Source: Clostridiaceae bacterium
GTDB taxonomy: Bacteria; Bacillota; Clostridia; Oscillospirales; Acutalibacteraceae
NCBI GenBank assembly: GCA_016281115.1
Contig: JAEEHZ010000221.1
Location: 1-14,506, forward strand
Reading direction: 5' to 3'
Length of the DNA: 14,506 nt
Part shown: positions 1 to 5,630 of the stretch, in pieces
How positions within the stretch are numbered: the first letter of the stretch is position 1
Layout of the letters: the number at the start of each line of letters is the position of its first letter
Made by a program: the position numbers and the translations under genes
The notes under the pieces: model-generated
Databases searched by the model: none
What the model was told of the DNA's origin: nothing
Seen by the model: the letters and a program-made list of their open reading frames with translations, nothing else

Positions 1-5
1 ACTCA

Positions 6-34
6 TTTACAAAGCCAAAATATTGTTATATAAT
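6..34 (+). promoter_or_regulatory. Sigma-A promoter of the rubrerythrin operon
   Basis: TTTACA at 6-11 and a perfect TATAAT at 29-34 are separated by exactly 17 bases, so transcription should start near 41 and give an untranslated leader of about 80 bases. The -10 region overlaps the 8-base palindrome TTATATAA (26-33). A full PerR-type operator is not present. Confidence 0.7.
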
Positions 35-61
35 AAAAAGGCAGTATTTAATGTGCTTAAA

Positions 62-111
62 GCGGTTAAAAAATAATTATTTTTGAGCCGCGAAAAATAA
101 AAAATTCTCGG
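62..111 (+). promoter_or_regulatory. Structured 5' leader of the rubrerythrin gene
   Basis: GCGG (62-65) pairs with CCGC (88-91), and between them lies a perfect 16-base A/T palindrome (69-84), giving one long hairpin with a single internal mismatch (68/85). No U-tract follows, so it is not a terminator. Its 3' arm could instead pair, as CCGCGA (88-93), with TCTCGG (106-111). That pairing has one mismatch and would cover the first two bases of the SD GGAGG (110-114). The two pairings exclude each other. A regulatory role is inference only; a simple stabilising 5' hairpin is equally possible. Confidence 0.4.
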
Positions 112-122
112 AGGTAAAAATT

Positions 123-668
123 ATGGCAAAATATGTATGTTCTGTATGCGGTTATGTTTATGAAGGTAACGAGGCTCCTGAAATGTGCCCCATATGCAAA
201 GCACCCCGCGAAAAATTTAACGAAGTGAAAGCAGACGCCTCGTACGCTACCGTACACATTATCGGCGAAGGCAAAAACAACGTTGAAAAAGATGTTTACG
301 AAGGTCTTGTTTCTAACTTTAACGGTGAATGTACCGAGGTGGGTATGTATCTTGCTATGGCAAGGGCGGCAGACAGAGAGGGATATCCCGAGATTGCCGC
401 GGCTTTCACAAAATACGCCTTTGAGGAAGCCGAGCACGCCGCAAAATTTGCCGAGCTTTTAGGCGAGGTAGTAACTGACAGCACAAAGAAAAATCTTCAG
501 ATGCGTGCAGATGCGGAGCGCGGAGCCTGCGAAGGAAAATTTGAACTCGCAAAGCGCGCAAAGCAGCTCGGTTATGACGCTATTCACGATACTGTTCACG
601 AAATGGCAAAAGACGAAGCCCGTCACGGCGCAGGCTTTGAAGGACTTTTGAAGAGATATTTCGGCTAA
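123..668 (+). CDS. rbr: Reverse-type rubrerythrin (N-terminal rubredoxin, C-terminal diiron domain)
   Basis: This 181-residue cytoplasmic protein resembles clostridial reverse rubrerythrins, which reduce hydrogen peroxide and oxygen with electrons passed from NAD(P)H by partner reductases. Residues 1-35 form a rubredoxin: Cys6-x2-Cys9-Gly-Tyr and Cys22-Pro-x-Cys25 bind one iron. Residues 50-181 form a ferritin-like four-helix bundle. Likely diiron ligands are Glu69, Glu102-x2-His105, Glu132 and Glu165-x2-His168. In classical rubrerythrins the rubredoxin is C-terminal, so the order here is reversed. The ATG follows SD GGAGG (110-114) at 8 bases. Its stop codon overlaps the next start as TAATG, so the two genes are probably translated together. 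The family assignment is firm; the exact electron donor is unknown. Confidence 0.93.
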   Translation: MAKYVCSVCGYVYEGNEAPEMCPICKAPREKFNEVKADASYATVHIIGEGKNNVEKDVYEGLVSNFNGECTEVGMYLAMARAADREGYPEIAAAFTKYAFEEAEHAAKFAELLGEVVTDSTKKNLQMRADAERGACEGKFELAKRAKQLGYDAIHDTVHEMAKDEARHGAGFEGLLKRYFG

Positions 669-1201
669 TGAAGAACTGTCCGCAATGCGGCAAAGCCGCA
701 AACGATAGCGAAAAGTTTTGCGCATTATGCGGTGCGACATTTTCAGAGTACGGCAATGCGCCCGTAAACGGTGTCTATGCATATCAGAACGCAGGACCGT
801 ATGGGAATGCTCCATTGACTAAAGCTGCCACAAAGCAGGAGTTTTTGAAGCTGGATGGAAACAAAAAGATCAGAAAAGAACTTAACAGCTCCGCTATCCT
901 ATGCTATGTCTGTGCGGGAATTACGCTGATACTGATGTACGTTTTCATTGGAAATGTTTACTCGTTGATTGATGTTGCGTTGCTTATAGGTTTAGGTCTG
1001 GGCATACATCTGAAGCAAAGCAAAGTCTGTGCGGTCGCACTGTGTTCTTATGCCGCTGTAAATATGCTGTATTGCCTTATCGTACTGAGAATATTTGGCG
1101 GATATTTAATCCTGATTGCCGGTATCTACTCGGTTATTTACACCTTCAAGCTTGATAAGCTTTGGAAGCAGTATCAACAGGATCTGCCCTATCGTAATTA
1201 A
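668..1201 (+). CDS. Zinc-ribbon membrane protein of unknown function
   Basis: This 177-residue protein starts with a zinc ribbon: Cys4-x2-Cys7 and Cys18-x2-Cys21. A polar Gly/Asn/Tyr/Pro linker follows (about 26-50), then a basic stretch (54-73), and then about four hydrophobic segments at roughly 75-95, 98-114, 119-140 and 143-160. It ends in a charged tail. This zinc-ribbon plus helical-bundle layout is common in clostridial proteins of unknown function. The ATG overlaps the rubrerythrin stop by one base and has no strong SD of its own (GAAGAG near 649-654 at best), so translational coupling is likely. Pairing with rubrerythrin may hint at a redox or metal-stress role, but nothing in the protein proves it. 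A terminator follows 72 bases downstream. Confidence 0.8.
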   Translation: MKNCPQCGKAANDSEKFCALCGATFSEYGNAPVNGVYAYQNAGPYGNAPLTKAATKQEFLKLDGNKKIRKELNSSAILCYVCAGITLILMYVFIGNVYSLIDVALLIGLGLGIHLKQSKVCAVALCSYAAVNMLYCLIVLRIFGGYLILIAGIYSVIYTFKLDKLWKQYQQDLPYRN

Positions 1202-1273
1202 TGAAGCCTTTAGGCGCGGATATAAGGAACTGTCAAAGAGGTTTTTCAGTAAATAATAAAAAACTTAAATAAT

Positions 1274-1329
1274 AAATACGAACAAGTTGTGGCAGCAATC
1301 CGGAGTCTACAAGCTTGTTCGTATTTTTT
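1274..1329 (+). terminator. Intrinsic terminator of the rubrerythrin operon
   Basis: AAATACGAACAAG (1274-1286) is exactly complementary to CTTGTTCGTATTT (1314-1326), forming a 13-base-pair stem that runs into a T-tract. The loop is unusually long (27 bases, 1287-1313), and its ends can add a few more pairs. Confidence 0.85.
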
Positions 1330-1567
1330 AATAATTATATAAATGTGTTACTTATAATTATGCTATCATAACAAAATATAATTATAACAGTATTTTAATT
1401 ATGATTAAAAACCGATTTTTACGGCAAAGAAAAAACAGCAGAAAAAATAGATCAAATAATTAATGAGCTTGAAGAGCTTAAAAAGTACATTTAAGTTTTG
1501 TGTACGACAGGCGAAATCCATCGTCTTAATCGTTAGAATACAATATATAATTTTACTAAAAAATATA
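1330..1567. other. AT-rich stretch without a convincing gene
   Basis: No open frame with an SD and protein-like composition lies here. The only coding-like trace is the short frame at 1401-1494, listed separately. The rest is AT-rich spacer before the promoter at 1568. Confidence 0.6.
1401..1494 (+). pseudogene. Possible frameshifted remnant of a small coiled-coil protein
   Basis: From 1421 to 1494 one frame reads as a charged amphipathic helix (ending DQIINELEELKKYI, then TAA) but has no start codon. An ATG at 1401 lies in another frame just upstream. Removing one T from the T5 run at 1416-1420 would join them into a 30-codon frame beginning MIKNRFYGKEKTAEKI. No SD is visible before 1401. 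It may be a decayed gene end or chance. Confidence 0.2.
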
Positions 1568-1596
1568 TTGACTTTTCGGGTAAAATTGTATATCAT
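1568..1596 (+). promoter_or_regulatory. Promoter of the small membrane protein gene
   Basis: TTGACT (1568-1573) and TATCAT (1591-1596) are separated by exactly 17 bases. The expected transcript starts near 1603 and has a leader of about 37 bases. Confidence 0.65.
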
Positions 1597-1639
1597 ATTT
1601 ATGTTAAATGCAGTGATAATATTCGGAGGTGCAATTATT

Positions 1640-1789
1640 ATGAAAAAGAACAGTTTCGGTTGGCTGTTTGCCGTTGTCGGATGTGTTGCAGCTTTGACAG
1701 CTGCCATTACGGCATTCTTGCTTTACAGGGATAAGCTTAAAAAGGAAGAACAAGAGTTAGAGGATTATCTTGATTGTTCTATTCTTTAA
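1640..1789 (+). CDS. Small single-helix membrane protein (49 residues)
   Basis: The start is the ATG at 1640, which follows SD GGAGG (1625-1629) at 10 bases. The frame stays open upstream to 1463, but that extension has no SD and lies across the promoter, so it is not used. The peptide begins MKKNSFGW, has one hydrophobic segment at about residues 7-28 (rich in Ala, Val and Leu), and ends in a charged, probably helical tail with alternating Lys and Glu. The layout suggests a short N-terminus, one membrane pass and a 20-residue tail. Two cysteines are present, one in the membrane segment and one near the C-terminus. I do not recognise the family. It has its own promoter, so it is probably transcribed alone or only partly read through into the next operon. 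Confidence 0.7.
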   Translation: MKKNSFGWLFAVVGCVAALTAAITAFLLYRDKLKKEEQELEDYLDCSIL

Positions 1790-1800
1790 GATATCTATTT

Positions 1801-1806
1801 TATAAT
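1801..1806 (+). promoter_or_regulatory. Candidate -10 element for the nucleotidyltransferase operon
   Basis: This is a perfect TATAAT 11 bases after the preceding stop codon. No good -35 is found at 16-18 bases; TTGTTC (1774-1779) is 21 bases away. If used, the transcript would begin near 1813, just before the leader frame and hairpins. Confidence 0.35.
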
Positions 1807-1824
1807 AATAACAATCGGGAGTTA

Positions 1825-1880
1825 TAATGCAGTTCGGCTTTTTGGCAGTACTGCATTATTCTGTAATGCGGTATTTTTTT
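1825..1880 (+). terminator. Intrinsic terminator with competing upstream arm (possible attenuator)
   Basis: TACTGCATTA (1849-1858) pairs with TAATGCGGTA (1864-1873) in 10 pairs (one G-U), with a 5-base loop and T7 (1874-1880), which is a good terminator. The same left arm also pairs perfectly over 9 bases with TAATGCAGT (1825-1833), which would prevent the terminator from forming. The structure lies only 19 bases before the ATG at 1900, so the downstream operon must be reached by read-through unless it has an unseen promoter. It may also simply end the 49-residue gene. Confidence 0.65.
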
Positions 1881-1910
1881 ACGGAAAGGGTGAGGCAATA
1901 TGGATATTAA
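1827..1910 (+). CDS. Possible 27-residue leader peptide overlapping the next gene
   Basis: An ATG at 1827 follows SD CGGGAG (1816-1821) at 5 bases and opens a 27-codon frame starting MQFGFLAVLHYSVMRYFF. It runs through both hairpin arms and the U-tract, then ends with TAA at 1908-1910, past the ATG at 1900 of the nucleotidyltransferase, so the two frames overlap by 11 bases. Ribosomes reading it would melt the terminator and could reinitiate at the overlapping start. It contains four Phe and four Tyr, partly forced by the U-tract. It may equally be a chance frame; no homologue is known to me. Confidence 0.3.
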   Translation: MQFGFLAVLHYSVMRYFFTERVRQYGY

Positions 1911-3063
1911 CGCTGTCGGCGATTATACCACTCACCTTATCCGCTGTGCTATAAGCAACTCAAAGCCCGAACCCCTACCCCAAGGCGTTACGGCAAAAGA
2001 TGTATTTATTTTTGCAAAAAGGCATCTTATAACGTCGTGCATAGCGTATATTGCACAGGATTTTTGTGATGATGACGAAGTTATAAGCCTTTTCCAAAGA
2101 GATCTGAAAACGGCATTGGAAAACGAGATCAGATATTCAGCGTGCAGCAGAAAAATACTTTCGGAATTTGAAATAAACGCCGTTGACGCAATGCCATTTA
2201 AGGGCGCGGATATAAGGGGATATTATCCCGACAATATGCTGCGCACAAGCTTAGATGAGGATATTCTCATAGCTTGTGATAAGAAAAACGAAGCTGAAAG
2301 AATAATGGCTGATTTAGGCTTTACAAAAACAGACGAAGGCAAAAAAGATACTGTTTTTGTGAAAGACGGCCTTATTTACGAGCTTCATAAGCACGCGCTT
2401 GAAGGTAAAAACCCGGCTTATGAGTATTATGGCAATATTTTGTATAATTGCCCTTTACAGGCAGGGTATAGTCATATTCACAAAATGCCGTTTGAAGATG
2501 TATATGTTTTCTCAGCCGTTCACTTTTATAAGCACTTTACAGGCGGAGGAGCAGGACTGCGCTTTTTGATCGACCTGTATTTTTTAAATGGTCAATTGCA
2601 GGACGAGCCTAGCAGGGAAAAGATTAAAACAAAGCTTGAAGCACTTAATTTACAGAAATTTAACAGTGTTATGTCGGATCTGGCAGACAGATTGTTCTCA
2701 TGCAAATCGAGCTTCTGTCCTTCGTCTGATGAAAAAGCATTATTAAAATACATTTATATGCACGGATGTTTCGGAAGCGAATCGGGGTTTATATCTTTTT
2801 TTATCAAGAGGAAATCCGCGAAGCACCAAAAATTTAAATATTTTTATTATTTATGGTACACAACCTTTTATCAGGAAAGGCGTTATAAAAACTATCCCAT
2901 ACTTAAAAAGCATCCGCGAGCAATATATTTTTGTTATATTCACACCGTATTTAAAAAAGGGATTATAAATCGTAAATTGAGCAAAGAAGATTATAAAAGA
3001 TACCTCAAATACGAAAGCTTTTGCGATAAAGTGTACTTAATCTGCGGAATTACCGCCAATTAA
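1900..3063 (+). CDS. Nucleotidyltransferase family protein (PF14907-like)
   Basis: This 387-residue soluble protein matches the uncharacterised nucleotidyltransferase family PF14907, which has a polymerase-beta-type fold. Visible motifs are Lys101-Gly102 in MPFKGADIRGYYP, then Arg115 and the metal-binding pair Asp119-x-Asp121 in RTSLDEDIL, and the later family motif HFYKHFTGGGAGLRFLIDL (207-225). The C-terminal 100 residues are basic and aromatic. The substrate is unknown; relatives occur near polysaccharide and peptide-modification genes. The ATG follows AAAGGGTGAGG (1885-1895), a purine-rich SD lying close to the start. It is the first gene of the probable five-gene operon, just after the leader terminator. 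The motif DEDIL replaces the more usual DIDLL type without losing either acidic residue. Confidence 0.85.
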   Translation: MDINAVGDYTTHLIRCAISNSKPEPLPQGVTAKDVFIFAKRHLITSCIAYIAQDFCDDDEVISLFQRDLKTALENEIRYSACSRKILSEFEINAVDAMPFKGADIRGYYPDNMLRTSLDEDILIACDKKNEAERIMADLGFTKTDEGKKDTVFVKDGLIYELHKHALEGKNPAYEYYGNILYNCPLQAGYSHIHKMPFEDVYVFSAVHFYKHFTGGGAGLRFLIDLYFLNGQLQDEPSREKIKTKLEALNLQKFNSVMSDLADRLFSCKSSFCPSSDEKALLKYIYMHGCFGSESGFISFFIKRKSAKHQKFKYFYYLWYTTFYQERRYKNYPILKKHPRAIYFCYIHTVFKKGIINRKLSKEDYKRYLKYESFCDKVYLICGITAN

Positions 3064-3105
3064 TAAACGGAGGCAACCGGCCTATACGCACGGTTTAAAC
3101 ATGAA

Positions 3106-3621
3106 ATGGATTTTATTTGCGAACATACGGTTCATAAAAAACCGACAGCCAAAACATTTGCTTACAAAGCTCTGATACTTCTTTGTGCCGCTGCAATACC
3201 AGTTTTAACGGCTTTTATAGGGCTTGTCACGCAAATATATTATTGCTTTGTTGTTGCGGCGTTTCTCGTTTTGCTGTGCGTTTACGGAGTTTGGTTTTTT
3301 TGGACCTCGCTTAATATTGATTATGAATACAGCGTTGTTTCGGGCGAGCTTACGGTTTGCAAAATTATTGACAATCGCAAACGCAAAAATCTTATAAAGC
3401 TTGACCTGCACAGAGTGGAAAAGGCGGAAAAATATATCCCGTCACTCCACGACAACGCTGCTTATGAAAGGGTATACGATTATTGCGGAGATTATAACGA
3501 CTGTATTGCCCTTTTCTTCAAATCTACAACGCAAAAGGGCGGGTGTATGCTTTTATTCTCACCCGACGAAAAAATGCTTAAGACAGTGCAAAGGATGATT
3601 ACACGAAATAATATTCAATAA
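3106..3621 (+). CDS. Two-helix membrane protein, DUF6106-like
   Basis: This 171-residue protein has two close membrane segments (about 20-42 and 45-66), followed by a soluble region whose start (IDYEYSVVSGELTVCKI, 71-87) continues with the basic stretch DNRKRK. That pattern resembles what I recall of DUF6106, a family of Firmicutes proteins with a PH-like strand-rich domain. The family name is from memory and should be checked. No ATG, GTG or TTG lies in frame upstream before a stop at 3064, so the ATG at 3106 is the only plausible start. It has no SD at normal distance: GGAGG sits at 3069-3073, 32 bases away, with a small hairpin (AACCG 3075-3079 / CGGTT 3091-3095) between. It lies 42 bases after the nucleotidyltransferase and 26 before the phosphatase. 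Confidence 0.75.
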   Translation: MDFICEHTVHKKPTAKTFAYKALILLCAAAIPVLTAFIGLVTQIYYCFVVAAFLVLLCVYGVWFFWTSLNIDYEYSVVSGELTVCKIIDNRKRKNLIKLDLHRVEKAEKYIPSLHDNAAYERVYDYCGDYNDCIALFFKSTTQKGGCMLLFSPDEKMLKTVQRMITRNNIQ

Positions 3622-3647
3622 AATAAGATATAAAGGAGACTCGCAAA

Positions 3648-5579
3648 ATGAAAAAACTAACAGCAATTCTGATGTCAATTCTTATGGTTATCGCGCTTTC
3701 TTCTTACGCTTTCGGTGACACGCAGGCAAAAACTTTGACCGTGCTTTTTTCTCACGATATGCACTCTAATGTTGACGAGAAAATCGACGGAACAGGCGGC
3801 TTTGCCCGTGTAAAAACGCTGATAAACGAAACCTTGAAAGAAGACAGCGATACGCTTATCGTAGACGGCGGAGACTTCTCTATGGGTACGCTGTATCAGT
3901 CTGTTTTTTCAGAGTATGCGCTTGAGCTTAGGTTGCTCGGGCTTATGGGTTACGACGCCACAACATTCGGAAATCACGAATTTGACTACGGCGCCGACGG
4001 ACTTGCAGATATGCTCGACTCGGCACGTAAAAGCGGCGACCGTCTTCCTTATATGCTTATATCAAATATCGACTGGGACGCTTCCACGGGGGCATATACG
4101 GCACAATTAAAAGAGGCAATGAATAATTTCGGCGCATACGAGGATTATGCAATAATTCAAAAAGGCGACGTAAAAGTAGGGCTTTTCGGCGTTATGGGCG
4201 AAGACGCGGACGATTGCGCCCCTAACAGCGGACTTGCTTTCAAAAACATAAGTGAAAGCGCAAAAGAGACCGTTGACAAAATGATAAAAGAAGAAAATCC
4301 TGATATAATAGTTTGTCTTTCTCACTCGGGAACAAGCGAGAATACAGAGAAAAGCGAAGATTATGTCCTTGCAAAAAATGTACCCGATATTGACATAATA
4401 ATCAGCGGTCACACACATTCCACGTGGGAACAACCGCTTATGTGCGGAAACACAGCCATTGTCTCCTGCGGTGAATATGCAAGCAATTTGGGAAAAATAG
4501 AGCTTACCCAAACAGAAAGCGGCGCATGGAACATAGACTATTACAAGGTCATACCGCTTGACAAGAGCATTGCACAGGATAAAGAGCTTTTGAAAAAGGC
4601 TGAGGAATTTAAGGCTTTAACATCGGATTATTTAAAGCAATTCGGATATAAAGGTCCGAATGATGTTATCGCTTACAGCCCATATACATTTATCGACTGT
4701 GAAACTATATATGACCAGCATAAAGAACACACGCTCGGCAATTTGCTTGCGGATTCTTTTAAATATGCAGCACAAAAGGCTGAAGGACCGTCGGGTGAAA
4801 AAATAGATTTTGCTGTTGTTCCCAACGGCGTTATCCGCTCAAGCTTCAGAGAAGGCGAGATAACCGCCAGCAACGCATTTGAAGTATTAAGCCTCGGAAT
4901 AGGACCCGACAAAATACCGGGATACCCGCTTATTGCCGTATATCTTACGGGTGAAGAAATTAAGACCGCCTGCGAGATAGATGCCTCCATTTCGGACTTT
5001 ATGGACGGAACAATGCTGTTCTTTACGAACATTTCATTTACGTTTAATCCAAACAGGATAATACTTAATAAGGTGACCGACATACATATAGTAAACGATG
5101 ACGGTACCACCGAAGAAATTGATGACAACAAGCTTTACAGAGTAATCGCAGACCTGTATTCAGGTCAGATGCTCGGCGCTGTTACGGATAAATCTATGGG
5201 AATACTGTCGCTCACGCCAAAGGATAAAGACGGCAATCCCATAACCGACTTTAACGATTGTATAATCTATGACGGCGACAAAGAGCTGAAAGCATGGTGG
5301 GCTTTGGCACAGTATCTTGAATCGTTCGATAAAAAGGAAAAGGGTTTGAGCACGATACCTGAGAGATACTCCGCAGAGGAAGGCAGAAAGATAGTAGACG
5401 ATGACTCAAGCTTTTTTGCGATAATAAGCAAACCCAACAAAACAACACTTATAATTTACGCCGTTGTTTTGCTGCTTATCGCAATAATTGTTTTGATAAT
5501 AGTTTTGATAGTTAAGCTCCACAAAAGAAGAAAAAGAAGAAAAGCCGCAAAAAAAGAAAAGGTTTTGAGAGTGGAATAA
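3648..5579 (+). CDS. Membrane-anchored 5'-nucleotidase-type metallophosphatase
   Basis: This 643-residue exported protein belongs to the bifunctional UDP-sugar hydrolase/5'-nucleotidase family, which frees nucleosides and phosphate from extracellular nucleotides. A signal peptide covers about 1-23. The metallophosphatase domain (about 28-300) shows the two-metal site: Asp37-x-His39, Gly-Gly-Asp76, Gly-Asn109-His110-Glu, His226 and Gly-His255-x-His257. The 5'-nucleotidase C-terminal domain (about 340-560) contains NLLADSF and NGVIRSSF (Arg398). A membrane helix (599-623) and a very basic tail (KLHKRRKRRKAAKKEK) end the protein, so it is probably anchored with the enzyme outside. The GGDGY-like loop usual near the end of this domain is replaced by SGQMLG (505-510), so nucleotide specificity is uncertain. 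SD AAAGGAG (3632-3638) fixes the start. Confidence 0.9.
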   Translation: MKKLTAILMSILMVIALSSYAFGDTQAKTLTVLFSHDMHSNVDEKIDGTGGFARVKTLINETLKEDSDTLIVDGGDFSMGTLYQSVFSEYALELRLLGLMGYDATTFGNHEFDYGADGLADMLDSARKSGDRLPYMLISNIDWDASTGAYTAQLKEAMNNFGAYEDYAIIQKGDVKVGLFGVMGEDADDCAPNSGLAFKNISESAKETVDKMIKEENPDIIVCLSHSGTSENTEKSEDYVLAKNVPDIDIIISGHTHSTWEQPLMCGNTAIVSCGEYASNLGKIELTQTESGAWNIDYYKVIPLDKSIAQDKELLKKAEEFKALTSDYLKQFGYKGPNDVIAYSPYTFIDCETIYDQHKEHTLGNLLADSFKYAAQKAEGPSGEKIDFAVVPNGVIRSSFREGEITASNAFEVLSLGIGPDKIPGYPLIAVYLTGEEIKTACEIDASISDFMDGTMLFFTNISFTFNPNRIILNKVTDIHIVNDDGTTEEIDDNKLYRVIADLYSGQMLGAVTDKSMGILSLTPKDKDGNPITDFNDCIIYDGDKELKAWWALAQYLESFDKKEKGLSTIPERYSAEEGRKIVDDDSSFFAIISKPNKTTLIIYAVVLLLIAIIVLIIVLIVKLHKRRKRRKAAKKEKVLRVE

Positions 5580-5630
5580 CTGCCCACAATAAAAGAAAGG
5601 AAAGCCGCCGATAACGGCGCAAAGCTTATA

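Noticed and set aside
21..36. PerR operator at the rubrerythrin promoter
   Set aside because: The AT-rich stretch around the -10 matches the PerR consensus poorly in both halves, and most matches come from the TATAAT itself.
51..86. 11-codon leader frame before rubrerythrin
   Set aside because: The predicted transcript starts near 41, leaving no room for a ribosome site, and the peptide has no notable features.
459..815. 118-codon minus-strand frame across the rubrerythrin/zinc-ribbon junction
   Set aside because: It opposes two well-supported overlapping genes and has no SD or recognisable domain.
1463..1639. N-terminal extension of the 49-residue membrane protein
   Set aside because: It would cover the promoter at 1568-1596 and has no SD, whereas ATG 1640 has GGAGG at a good distance.
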